This document shows, piece by piece, positions 1-10,839 of a stretch of 64,000 nt of DNA. The stretch covers positions 1-64,000 of the forward strand of contig JAACJM010000244.1 of assembly GCA_013368315.1 (NCBI GenBank), written 5' to 3'. Every line of letters starts with the position of its first letter. Positions within the stretch are counted from its first letter, which is position 1. This DNA comes from Tetrapyrgos nigripes (Eukaryota > Basidiomycota > Agaricomycetes > Agaricales > Campanellaceae). A program made the translations under genes and the position numbers. Under the pieces are notes generated by a model. The model searched no databases and was not told where the DNA came from. It saw nothing but the letters and a program-made list of their open reading frames with translations.

Positions 1-1420
1 AACGCTTATTATTCCAACCTCTTCCGTAACATTCAAATTCGCCAACACAGAGCTCCGGCATCATTTTCACACACCGAGCCCAACCAAACCCCGCACGAGT
101 CTGTTTAAGGAATTCTGCGATAGCTGGGACGGCCTGGAGCCAGGAGACTCTGGAACCCTTACACAAACCCAAAGCCGTTCATATGTCCAACAGCAAACTC
201 AAGGATCCTCTCAAGCAGGACCCTCGCATACAACCGCCAATCCGATGACAGCCGTGGTCCATTGGGCCAGCGTTATGGTCAGGGAGATGACGGGGACAAC
301 AATGAACAACATCAGGGTGGTGGAGGAGACGGATCTGACAACGGTGGTGGAGCACCACCAGATGATAGACCTCCAGGAGGAGATGGTGCTTCCGATGGTT
401 CCGACAGCAACAGTGATGACGACGACGAAAGGAGGCAGTTCATTACCGCTCTCCAAAATTTCAACGAGATCATCGGAAAAGTTACACCTGGTCACAGTGA
501 AAAGACGGAAGTGAAGAAACCCGACGTTTTCGATGGGTCGGATCCTGATCCAGAACCGTCCAAAGGCATACGCGACTGATGCCGCAAAAATCAGTTTCAC
601 TCTTTCCTATCTCTCCAGCACCGCACTCGAATTCTTTGAACCGGAAATCCTCAACCCGGATCCTGAGGAACCCGCTCCATGGACCCTTGATTTTGGTATT
701 TTTGTCAAGGAGCTGAAGGATAACTTCGGGGTCTTCGATGAGGTCGGAGATGCTGAGGACCGATTGGAGGCCCTATTCATGAAGGATTCCAATCAGGCTG
801 CGAAATACTGCGTCAAATTCCAACAACTTGCTTCGCAGGTCGCTTGGGATGAGAATTCTTTGCAACACTTCTTCCGAAAGGGTTTGGCTCCGCAAATCAA
901 GGATGCCCTTGCCCTAGTCTATGAGGAAACGAACCTTCCCTGTCTCAAATCCCAGGTTCTCCAAATTGATTCCCATTACTGGTGTCGGCAAACTGAAAAG
1001 AAACGGGAAGAAGGAAGCGGGGAAAAGGGAATTCCAGGGGGAAAGGCTCGGGAGGTAATAGTTCCAAATCCGGCTCCAGAAAGTCCTCAAACTCTGGTAA
1101 AGGTGGGAAATCCGGAAATTCCTCCAATTCCAATTATAATTCCAACTCTAATTCATCCTCATCGTCTTCGTTCTCTTCCGGTCAGAAGAAACCCTGGGCT
1201 AACAAGCTCGGGAAGGACGGAAAGCTATCCCAGGACAAAAAGGGACCGCCGCAAGAAGAACAATCTCTGTATGTTTCTGTGGCGGGAAGCATTCGAACGG
1301 ATGACTGTAACAAGCGGAAGGCAGTGAATGAAGCTCGCGGCTGAGCTGCAAACACGGAAAAACACCTCGTCTGATAGTACTTCTGTGACTGGCACTGCTT
1401 CCACGCAGTCCCCAAAATAG
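1..1420 (+). pseudogene. gag: Ty3/gypsy gag (capsid plus zinc knuckle), frameshifted
   Basis: Gag forms the particle that packages retrotransposon RNA. One frame is open from base 2 to about 250. A Gly/Asp-rich linker follows in another frame (262-579), then a capsid-like segment at about 570-1000 with the motifs SYLSSTALEFFEP and AKYCVKFQQLASQVAWD. A retroviral-type zinc knuckle (LCMFCGGKHSNG, then a Cys) lies near 1260-1310 but is reached only by another frameshift. At least three frameshifts separate the pieces. The start codon is not in the window. Identification rests on position before protease and RT and on the knuckle. Confidence 0.8.
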
Positions 1421-1432
1421 TCAGCGACTCTG

Positions 1433-1924
1433 ATGCCTCGGCACGAGGTCAGAGTTGCATTGACCGGGGATCATGCCAATCAGGAGGTTACTCTCAACGC
1501 CACCGCTCTTTCCATTAAGTCCTTAGTCATTCCACTTTCTATTCCATCATATACTAAACCTGAACTTTCCATTTCGTTTTCTGTCGCTTTTGGATTCTGG
1601 TTCCTCAGATTGTTTTATCGACTCTACTTACGTTTCCAAAACATTTACCTACCTACCCTTTCCATTCCTCCTGTTCGTCTATGCTTACTTGATGGTTCCA
1701 TACCCTGCACCCTGAATAAAGTATGCCGTCTTTCCATTTACTTTCCAAAGGGGGAACGAATTCCTCTTGACTTCTACATCACTAATCTCGACTCAACTTG
1801 TAAGGGAGTCCTTGGATATAGTTTCCTTTCCCGCTACAACCCGTCGGTTGACTGGGTAAAAGGAAACATCGATTTCCGTGACCCCAAACCGGTTGCTGTC
1901 ACCCCGAGCTCTGTCACCTTCTGA
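1433..1924 (+). pseudogene. Ty3/gypsy aspartic protease region, degenerate
   Basis: This 163-residue open segment lies between gag and RT, where the retrotransposon protease belongs. The segment RLCLLDGSIP occupies the place of the usual LLDSGA active-site motif, but the D-S/T-G triad is lost. Downstream VLGYSFLSRYNP resembles the conserved L-G-x-x-F/W-L stretch of Ty3 proteases. No functional protease can come from this copy. Confidence 0.6.
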
Positions 1925-2198
1925 GGCTGACCCAGATTCTCCAGTTTCCAAACCGCTTCCGGCTGTAACGCCACCCATTCGTTCTAAAACATCATGGCCG
2001 TATGAACCCATCTATTCCTATCCTTCCATCTTGCAAATGGCCGCTTCCGTTGACAACACCCGCATTAGCATCATCGGAGCAGCAGCTTTCCTTCGCTGTT
2101 GCAAACAGGATCAGCTTGAACCAATGGCGCTCTGGTTAACTTCGGATGCTCAAATTCGGAAACCCCATCTTCTCCAAAGGCTCCTGAATATTTAGCTG

Positions 2199-3480
2199 AC
2201 TTTTCCAATGTGTTTGACGAAAGGCTTTCGGATAAACTGGCTCTGCATCACCCCTACAGCCTCAAGATTGATCTTGTCGAAGGTGCGGCTCCACCGGTTG
2301 CCCAGATTTATCTGGTATCCGACAGGGAATTAGGAGAATTACAAAAATTTATCGACAAACATCTGACTATAGGTTTTATCAAACCTTCATCCTCGCCCTT
2401 CGCAGCTCCAGTCCTCTTTGTGAAGAAGAAAAAACAGAGAGCTTCGGCTTTGCGTGCCATCACAAAGAAGGATAGGTATCCACTTCCGCTTATTTCCAAG
2501 CTTTTGGACACTCCCTGGCGTGCGAAAATCTATACCAAGTTGGATCTCGGTCACACTTACCACTTGGTCTGCATCGCCAAGGGGGATGAATGGAAAACCA
2601 CTTTCCGGACCCACTACGGATCCTTCGAATGGAAAGTGATGCCTTTTGGTCTTAGCAATGCTCCCGCCGCCTTTCAGCAATTTATCAACGACATCCTCAA
2701 GGATCTCCTCGACGTCACTGTCATCGTTTATCTTGACAACGTCCTGATCTATTCTGACAATGAGGAAGACCATCAGAAAGCATGTTCGCGAGGTATTCCA
2801 TCGGCTCCGAGAGCACAGACTCTTTGTCAATCCCGAAAAATGTTTCTTTTCCGTTGATACCGTGGAGTATCTAGGTTACATTCTCTCCCCTGAAGGGTTA
2901 ACGATGGATCCTTCCAAAAATCCGAACTATCCTGGAATGGCCCATTCCTCAGAAGGTCCAGGATATACAATCTTTCCTAGGCTTCTGTAATTTTTACAGA
3001 TGCTTCATCTTCAATTATTCGGATATCGTCGTACCCTTAACCTGTCTCACCCGAAAAGCTATCCAGTGGAAATGCACGCAGGCATGCCAGGAATCTTTCG
3101 ATTACCTTAAGCACCCTTTTACTTCCACGTTCTGAACCAAAAGATCATTGTCGAAACCGACACTTCCGACTACGCTATCGCCGCAATCCTCTCTCTCCAG
3201 TACAATTCTGGAGAGATTCATCCCATCACATTCCATTCACGCACCTTACAATCCACTGAACTCAATTACGATGTTCACGACAAGGAATTGCTTGCTATTT
3301 TTGAAGCTTTCTGAATCTGGCGACACTATTTGGAAGGCTCTGGATCCCCTATCGATGTCGTTACCAATCACAAGAATTTGGAATATGTTTCAACCACCAA
3401 AATTCTAACACGACGACAAGTCCGATGGTCCGAGTATCTTTCTGCCTTCAATCTCATTATTCGGTTCTGACCGGGTAAAT
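2199..3480 (+). pseudogene. pol: Ty3/gypsy reverse transcriptase and RNase H, broken
   Basis: RT copies element RNA into DNA and RNase H removes the RNA strand. Visible RT landmarks are the GFIKPSSSPFAAPVLFVKKK block, KLDLGHTYHLVCI, YGSFEWKVMPFGLSNAPAAF and the catalytic region VYLDNVLIYS. The last aspartate of the usual YxDD is Asn here. The frame shifts near 2780 into NPEKCFFSVDTVEYLGYILS and again before RNase H (about 3140-3410: IIVETDTSDYAIAA, then ELLAIFEAF). The altered YxDD and at least three frameshifts make this copy inactive. Confidence 0.88.
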
Positions 3481-3483
3481 TAG

Positions 3484-5095
3484 GTGCAAAACCCGACTCA
3501 CTCACTAGACAATGGGACGTCTACCCAAAAGAGGGGGATAGCGACTACGCCAAGGTTAATCTGCAGAATTTCCGCCCAGTCTTCACCCAAGCACAACTTT
3601 CCGAATCGCTCCGAGCCTCTTTCCTCGAAGGACCCACACTCCGTGCATCCAGCTTCCGATTCGGTATCACAAGCCAGTCTCAAATTAGCTAAGGATTCCT
3701 CATCATCCCGATGGAAGCTCGATGAATCCGGGTTATTACGCTTGGATGATAGGATATTCGTTCCTGGTGCTTCCGACCTTAGACTTCAAGTTTTGCGACA
3801 ACACCACGACCATTCCCTAGCAGGACACTTCGGACAAAACCGGACGCTTGACCTTATCCAACACCACTATACCTGGCCAAAGGTCCGAGAATTCGTTCGG
3901 GATTATGTCGCTTCCTGCACGGTTTGTGGTCATAACAAGCCTCGTCGACATCGTCCTTATGGTCTCCTAAAACCGCTTCCCGTGCTGGTCCGTCTGTGGG
4001 ACTTGATTTCCATGGATTTTATCGAACAACTACTGGATTCCAACGGATACACAGCAATCCTGGTAATTGTGGACTGCGCATCCAAACAAGGAATCTTTAT
4101 TCCGACTCACAATACCATTACATCGGAACAGCTCACGGAATTATTCGTTCTTCATGTTTTTTCTAAGCATGGTGTTCCTAACCATGTCACTTCCAACCGC
4201 GGTTCCGAATTCGTTTCCCATTTTTTCCGATCCTTAGGAAAAGCTTTGAATATGGAACTTCATTTCACTTTGGGTTATCACCCAGAAGCCGACAGACAAA
4301 CCGAGCGCATGAATCAGACACTCGAGCAGTACATCCGGATCTATTGTTCTTACCAACAGGATACTTGGTCTTCCCTACTTCCCATCGCTGAGTTCGCTTA
4401 CAACAACGCTCCGAACACTTCCACCGGAATCACACCCTTCTTCGCAAATAAAGGGTTTCACCCAAACTTAACGGTTCATCCCAACTACAATCTTGCTTCC
4501 GAGTGCACCCGACATTTCATTGTCAATCTTGAGGAACTTCATGGTTTCCTTCGGGATGAGATTCGAGAAGCTCAGAAACATTACAAGGTACAGGCTGACA
4601 AACGCCGTCTGGATTTACCAGAAATCCCTATCGGTTCTGAGGTTTTTGTGTCTGCCAAACACATAAAAAACTACAAGACCCACTCCGAAGTTCTCTGAGA
4701 AATTCCTTGGTCCATTCAAAGTTATCTCTCATCCGAGCTCTCTTTCTTATGCCATAAAGCTCCCTGACTACCTCCGTGGGATCCACCCTGTTTTCCATGT
4801 GTCCCAACTAGAACCCGCTGTCCTGAACACAATTCCGAATCGTATCCCAGATCCGCCCACTCCAGTCGGGATTGAAGGTGAACTTGAATATGAAATCACC
4901 GAAATATTAGACTCGAAAATCGATCGGCGCCATCGGAAATGTCCTCTACTATATTTGGTACAGTGGTCTGGTTACGAAGGCACCGACGAAGAATTTTCCT
5001 GGCTTCCTGCAGATGAGCTGACAGCCAAAGAAGCTATAGACAAGTATCATCAGAAAAATCCGAACAAACCTGGTCCTCTTCCAATTTCATCTTAA
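3484..5095 (+). pseudogene. int: Ty3/gypsy integrase with C-terminal chromodomain
   Basis: Integrase inserts element cDNA; a chromodomain can steer it to marked chromatin. The N-terminal zinc-binding module (H..H before SCTVCGHNK) and a DDE core are visible: Asp in SMDFIEQLL, Glu in DRQTERMNQTLEQY. The middle catalytic Asp is replaced by Asn (TSNRGSEF where SDRGSEF is usual). One frame runs 3484-4698. After a frameshift the tail continues through HPVFHVSQLEPA to the chromodomain at about 4880-5060 (EYEITEILDSKI, LYLVQWSGYEG, FSWLPADEL). Confidence 0.9.
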
Positions 5096-5333
5096 TCCTT
5101 ATCGTTCCGACATTTTCCGTCCCTTTCAGCACTCTTCACTAATTTCAATTTATTCTAATTTTTCTCATTTTTTCCTTTTACCCCGATCACATCTTAACTT
5201 CACTCGAAATTTGTTCCAAGAAAGTTTTTTTTGCCCATCCGGGTCTGGTCAAGTATCCATTACAAAAAATCTATATACAAGAGTTCATGTCCATCGCATC
5301 CAGCGCGCGTCCGGCGCGCAACCGTCCCTTTCC

Positions 5334-6347
5334 TCAATCTTCCTCTACCACTGCCTTTGACCTCGGTTTCTTCCCCTTTCCTTTCTTCTTCGGCTTCCCG
5401 AGCGAATCCAGCATGTCCAGCAACCTTGCCTCCATTCCCGTCCACTCCTCATCCTCCATTTTGGAAGTGGTATATCCGACGATTCTGCCACCGCTTCTAG
5501 AACATTCCCTATATGAATGAGGCGACAGAGTTGGGCCAACTGTATGGCACAAAGGGTAGAGACGTCGGGAAGGACGGCTTTCTGACTGGTGAAGCCATGC
5601 AGGACTCGCAAGTACGTTTCCCGTCGCCTTGGGACGTGCACTCCAAACCAAGTCGGGTACACCGGGAACACTGCTATACAATCAAGGTCAAAATCCAAAG
5701 GTAAAAAAAAAAAAAACGGAAAAACAAATGTACCTCGGCATATGCCTCTCCCTTCTCCACCTCAACCTCTTGCTCACTCTCCAAATCTTCATCCCCAGAT
5801 CCCTCGTCCCTACATCGCCTCTGAGCTGCACAAGGACTACTCGGTCTGGGATTCGCTTTTCTTTTTCCTCTTGCCTTCTCCGACGGGCCCGCATCGGAAT
5901 GCTCCATCTCTACCTCTGGACCCCGTTCTGTCCGTTCTGTCCGTTCCTTCTCCTTCCTTACCCATTCCTCCAGCCATTTCCTCTCCTCAGCCTCCAATTT
6001 CTCTTTCTTCGCCTTTTCCACGTCCTTCTGCTGCTCCAACCACAACTCCATCAACTCCTCTGCAGCCTCATATTCCTCCATCAGAGCTTCATGTGCTTGT
6101 TGAGCTCAAGTTGATTCCGTTAGCATCCGTGGAAACCCCAATTCAAAACCGGTCACGTACCATTCTTGTTTTCCTGACGGACCCGATGCTTTTCCGTCAC
6201 CCTCATACTATCATTGATCACTTTCTCCACCAAAGGTTCAGGATGCACAGGAGCCAGGGGTTTTGCGTTGGACGTTGTCCATTCAGTCATATACTCTGTC
6301 AGGAGCTTGGAAACGTCAAGGGGAACATAGGAGGTGGTAGAAGACAT
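5334..6347 (-). pseudogene. Antisense intron-containing gene with Cys-cluster motif, inside the Ty3/gypsy element
   Basis: This gene reads opposite to gag-pol, between the chromodomain and the 3' LTR. It starts at ATG 6345-6347 (MSSTTSYVPLDVSKLL). A GTACGT donor follows near 6158 and an acceptor near 6103, leading to a Glu/Lys-rich coiled-coil-like segment (about 5740-6100). After a second intron of about 60 nt (about 5682-5740) comes CSRCTRLGLECTSQGD and CESC, spaced C-x2-C-x6-C-x9-C-x2-C. The sixth Cys of a Zn2Cys6 cluster is not visible. A frameshift and stops follow; the tail (EARLLDMLDSLG, Lys-rich) ends near 5334. It resembles a DNA-binding or scaffold protein; the function is unknown. 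Confidence 0.6.
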
Positions 6348-6621
6348 TGATAACGGTGAAGTTGGTTTTGCTATGCTTCCGAGGACCTCTCCCTTTTATA
6401 CATTTTCAAATACGCGCACGGACCATCCTTATTGTTTCCTGTTCATTTCGTTACCAATTACTTAATTTAGAAACCATTCACAATCCCGATCGTTTCCATT
6501 TGTTTCCAATTCCATTGTTCATTTTCCGGGGTCCACCCCTTTTCTATTTTTTTTCTATTGTCCTTTCAACTTCATTCCGACGGATTACTATTCATTTCCA
6601 TGCCTCTCGAAGGCTCGAGGC

Positions 6622-6636
6622 CTAAGAGGGGGATAC
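6622..6636 (+). other. Polypurine tract of Ty3/gypsy element
   Basis: The purine-rich run AAGAGGGGGATA lies directly before the TG of the 3' LTR. It is the expected primer site for plus-strand DNA synthesis in LTR retrotransposons. Confidence 0.8.
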
Positions 6637-7256
6637 TGTAATATCCATGCTTCCGTATATCTTTCCGATCATTTCCGATTCTTTTCTGAACTTCTTTTCC
6701 TTTTATTTCGAACTTCATTCCCTTCCATCCCGAATACTTTCTGATCATTCATTTCCGATTTCATATCCAAGCCCCACTATTAATCTCCACACATGGATCC
6801 CATCCGGGAACTCGTGATTCATTTTGGATAACTACCAGATAGCTCGTATCTAATCTCCAAAGCTACTCCACTTCATCTCCAATCTGTTCCACTTTGTTTC
6901 CACTTCGTTCCGCAGTTCTCCATCCATCTCCAATAGCACCATCTGCTTTTCCTTCATTTCCGAACCATTCCTATCTTACTCCTATTCATTCCGATAGTTT
7001 CCGAAGTAGTACTTAAGCTAGCAACTTTGTAGTAGATAGCTTAAGTCTAAAATCGAATTAGCTGGTCTCTTAACTTCATCCGACTTCAGACAACAAAGTA
7101 CTATCCTAACAGATTCCATTCTGTATCTTCCCTATACTTCATTCTCAGAGACTACCGGTTCCGCCTGGTTCCGTCTTCATCCTTTCCTAAACTCCAATAA
7201 GACTTCTGCTCGGGTCTGACGTGTTTCCTAACGCTAGGATCCACCCGGACTTAACA
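6637..7256 (+). repeat. 3' LTR of the first Ty3/gypsy element
   Basis: The LTR begins TGTAATATCC straight after the polypurine tract and ends near ACTTAACA, matching the TG...CA rule. The right edge could be 7256 or 7258. The partner 5' LTR is outside the window, so insertion age cannot be estimated. Confidence 0.75.
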
Positions 7257-8300
7257 CATTGACAACTAGCGGAGGTCCGCTGACAGTGATGACCAGTGCC
7301 AGAAAATAATATGACATTTGCCACAGTTTTCTGAATAAGTATTGAATAAGAGGGCGGAGTAGGCAGGCAGGTTTTACTGGGGAAAGGTGCCACTGCTTCA
7401 CATGGCAAATTACGAGGCCCATTGTATAAGTAAGTAATACTGTAAAATTGACTAAAAAAATTAGATAGAGCTTAATATCTTCTGTAATGACACCTTGAAC
7501 ATTGGGTGGAGGAGCCCATAGTGGTTCAGAGAGCAGCAGTTGGACTTGCGACGGCTGCTGAGGGAAGGTAAATACGCCTGAAGCTCGTTGTGGTTGGTGG
7601 GCGGCAAGGCAGAAATGATCTATGACGTATTGAGCGTCAGTTCAGGTACTTCGGAGCGCTGTGGTGGCATGTAAAAGTTAGAACCCATGAGAACCTTTGC
7701 TACTCAATTGAGGGGTCGACATAAGTTAACTCAGCCTAAAGGGCCTTGTAATGTATCATCCTGATTTGGGTTAGCCCCTGATTTTTTAGCCACATTGGCC
7801 ACAAACGCGATTTCATGCGTGATCACTGTCCCGACACTGGAGAATAATTCAATATTGCCCCCCCTTCCAAATAAGTACTATCCGACTAGGGGGGTGGGGT
7901 AAGTGGGGACGGTCGGAATATCCTGATTTGGTTAACCCCAACCCCCTCAATTTTCAGGGAAACATGTACCAACTGAGGGGCAGTAATTAATCGAAACACT
8001 CTTGATAATGTATTTTTCCTGTATTTTATTGATTTTTCTCTGCTCCCCCATATGGGCAATGCGGTTTCATGCGTGATCACTGCTGCTGACAACAACGGAG
8101 GTCCGCTGACAGCAATGGCGGGTGCCAGGGAATAATTTGAATTTCCCACTGCTTTCTGAATAAGTATTTTTGAAGAGGGTGGGGTGGGTAAGCAATGATT
8201 GGTGTTATCCTGATTTGGTATAGGGCATAATTTGACATTTGCCACTGTCCCCTGAATGAGTATTTTCTGAAGAGGGCTGTACTATCCTGATTTGGTTTAG
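7257..8300. repeat. Diverged direct repeats around a MITE insertion
   Basis: Segments at about 7260-7375 and 8090-8165 share the block GGAGGTCCGCTGACAG and CTGAATAAGTAT. A further partial copy of the second part lies at 8228-8290. TTCATGCGTGATCACTG occurs near 7812 and 8069, and variants of ATCCTGATTTGG occur four or more times. The stretch is an old, diverged repeat; no coding sequence is seen. The MITE at 7376-7753 interrupts one copy. Confidence 0.55.
7376..7753 (+). mobile_element. MITE family A, copy 1
   Basis: This copy is nearly identical over about 380 bp to the one at 53481-53857. It carries the inner inverted repeat TTACGAGGCCC ... GGGCCTTGTAA and, outside it on one side, the conserved GGTGCCACTGCTTCACATGG. 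It has no coding capacity. Other copies lie at 40429-40780, 48946-49310 and 57025-57521, all in the opposite orientation. The superfamily is unknown. Confidence 0.75.
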
Positions 8301-8539
8301 CACACTCCTCTGCCTAATCTGGCTTAGCCTATTTTCTTAAGCCACCTGGCCCCTGCCCAATTTGGCCTAGTGTGGATGTGCTAAGCAGCCTCTTATGGCC
8401 AGATATAGGTGTAGTTAATTTCTGCTTTGTGATGTATCAGGCCAGATATAGGCCCAGAGTGATTTTTAACTCTGTGATGCATCAACAAATATGCTAAACT
8501 GTACTTTGTCATACACCAAAGTAGCAGATACAAGTGGGT

Positions 8540-8875
8540 GCAAGAGGAGGGCGCAAGAGGAGGGCACAAGAGGATGAGAGGACGGGAGGACGAGGGCACG
8601 AGAGGACGGGAGGACGAGGGCACGAGAGGATGGGAGGACGAGGGCACGAGAGGACGGGAGGACGAGGGCACGAGAGGACAAGAGGACGAGGGCACGAGAG
8701 GACAAGAGGATGAGGGCATGAGAGGACAAGAGGACGAGGGCACGAGAGGACAAGAGGACAAGGGCACGAGAGGACAAGAGGACAAGGGCACGAGAGGACA
8801 AGAGGAAGAGGACACGAGAGGACAAGAGGACGAGAGGCACGAGAGGACAAGAGGACGAGGGCATGAGGGTGCAAG
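8540..8875 (+). repeat. 24-bp minisatellite (about 14 units)
   Basis: Units of the type GACGAGGGCACGAGAGGACA repeat with a 24-bp period. Because 24 is a multiple of three, all frames stay open and give 8-residue repeats such as EDEGTRGR. This explains the long overlapping open frames on both strands. They are judged by-products of the repeat rather than genes. Confidence 0.9.
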
Positions 8876-8899
8876 TGCAAGAGGCACAACTTGACTGAA

Positions 8900-9865
8900 G
8901 ACTTATCATATAGCATGCCTGACCTGGCTTTCCTGTAGGTCCTCTGTAATCCTGACAGACTTTCTGGTGAATTCCTGTGACTTGCCTGTGACTTGATAAA
9001 TTTCATCTAACAATTTCCAGACTTTCTTGAAGATTTCCAGGGCCTTCTTTTCTGTAAGTCTTCTGTAAGTCTCAATGGTATTACACTTGACCATACTGTG
9101 ATTTTTTGTCACACTGAAATACTCATGTAATTCTGCTGAGGTTTTACAGAATAACATACTGTGACATAAACTCACTCTGAAATTTCTTTGTATATCCATT
9201 GTGTCACATACTGTGACAGCAAGTCACAATGAATGTCCATTGTATGTCTACATGTATTACAATGGACTTACCAAATTCTTTGATTTTTCTTGCTTTCTTG
9301 TAATTCTTTTGTATTTTTTGTTGTGGACAAAGTATTATTTCCTGTAATACTGAAAGTCTGCTGTAAGTCTTCATGCCTTACAATAGTCATACATAACTGT
9401 TTTAATTTCTTTGGTCTCTTGTAATACTTCAGTAAGTCAAGTGGACTTACTTATTGAGTGTACCTGAGTAAGGCTTCTGTAATTCCTCTGTGTATCCAGG
9501 GAATTACAAGTGTTATAACACTGAAAGTCTCCTGTAAGTCTTCATGCCTTACAATGGTCATACATAATTGTTCTAATTTCTTTGGTCTCTTGTAATACTA
9601 CAGTAAGTCAAGTGGACTTACTTATTGAGTGTACCTGACTAAGGCTTCTGTAATTCCTTTGTATATCCAAGGAATTACAAGTGTTATAACACTGAAAATC
9701 TCCTGTAAGTCTTTGTGCCTTACAATGGTCATACATAATTATTCTAATTTTTTTGGTCTCTTGTAATTCTTCAGTAAGTCAAGTGGACTTACCTATTGAG
9801 TGTACCCAAGTAAGGCTTCTGTAAGTCCTTTGTATATCTGAGGAATTACAAGTGTTTGCACACAG
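8900..9865 (+). repeat. 171-bp satellite array, plus diverged flanking units
   Basis: Three clear units begin at about 9349, 9520 and 9691 (spacing exactly 171 bp). Each contains a CTGAAAGTCT-like block, CCTTACAATGGTCATACATA, GTCAAGTGGACTTAC and GGAATTACAAGTG. More diverged TGTAAGTC/TTACAG-rich sequence extends left to about 8900. The same satellite lies in the opposite orientation at 27985-28570. No gene is seen. Confidence 0.8.
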
Positions 9866-10839
9866 TGAGACTAGAGTCGATGCGTAGAGTAATATACCTA
9901 GTTGCTCTGCAGAAGCAACAGAGAAGATTAGTGTAGAGAAAGCAAAAGAAATACACAACTTGTATAACACATTGATTACACAAGACGAAATCCAAAGGCG
10001 AGTCGCTCGTCAACGATGTTAGTCCTTTGGAGTCGAAATCAAGAGATAAGAGAGAGAGTGAGAGAGAGATGAATTACATAGCCCACTGCACACATCTACA
10101 TACTATACACATGATCGCAATTACAATTAGAGAAGTACTCCCAAATCGGTCCGAGTCCTCAGAGCCAGGGTACTGCCAAACGTATCCACCTCGTCGATGA
10201 CGGAGTGCTCCTCCCCCACACTCTATCAGAGAGGCTTCGACAGCCCGAGTGTCGTCTTGGACTCATTCATTATTCTCCACACTTCTGTATATGCACAAAA
10301 TGAAAGGAACAGAAGCAAAGAAACCTTCATCACTCCTGACCAGATGTCAACACCCTTCCATATCAAACATCCTCCGGTACACGAGAATACAATTGGCCAT
10401 GGAACGCTACAACCAAAAGACATAGACTCAATAAGATAAGGATAGGATTCATCATGGGCTTGCATTGATATCAGAGTCTTGATGCAAAAACCTAGAGGTA
10501 GAGGTGTTCTACCTGCAAGGCAGATAGTACATCCACACCAGCATGAGACTCTGACGCAACTCCGACGTGATGGTTTCTATGTCAGCGTTTGCGACCATCA
10601 ACTCGGATCTACAAATGCATCAGGCTGTTCAGTAACATCTTGGTCTGAGTTTGACTTTTGCAATCGTACGCTCCCTGTTTCCAAACCATGCAGCTCTATG
10701 TGTGCTCAGATTTCAGCTATAATATATATATATATTGTTTATGATCTACGCAGTCAGATTAGAAAAGTCAGGTAAGGAGAGAATGGATATTAGAATAGAT
10801 TGGAATAGAACTTGAAACCAACGCTGGTTTTGGCAGGAA
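9866..10839. other. Intergenic, no gene recognised
   Basis: This lies between the satellite array and the 3' end of the GMC gene. It has a short GA-rich tract near 10050-10070 and an (AT)n run near 10720. Small open frames at 10197-10439 and 10479-10775 show no recognisable family, introns or composition that would support a gene. Confidence 0.5.

Larger units (their letters stand above)
1..7256 (+). mobile_element. Ty3/gypsy LTR retrotransposon, chromodomain clade, decayed; 5' end outside window
   Basis: The order gag, protease, reverse transcriptase, RNase H, integrase, chromodomain on the plus strand is that of a Ty3/gypsy chromovirus-type retrotransposon. A polypurine tract and a 620-bp 3' LTR close the element; the 5' LTR would lie left of base 1. 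The pol region is cut into at least six frames by frameshifts and stops, and key residues are altered, so this copy is dead. Unusually, about 1.5 kb lies between the chromodomain stop (5095) and the 3' LTR (6637), and it holds an antisense gene (5334-6347). Confidence 0.92.

Noticed and set aside
2387..2830. 147-codon minus-strand frame in the Ty3/gypsy RT region
   Set aside because: It is a shadow of the conserved RT frame on the plus strand.
8393..9006. Ser/Leu/Pro-rich and Glu/Gly/Arg-rich open frames
   Set aside because: They are by-products of the 24-bp minisatellite, which keeps all frames open.
8900..9865. CRISPR-like spaced repeats
   Set aside because: Units are contiguous 171-bp satellites without short repeats and unique spacers, and the organism is eukaryotic.
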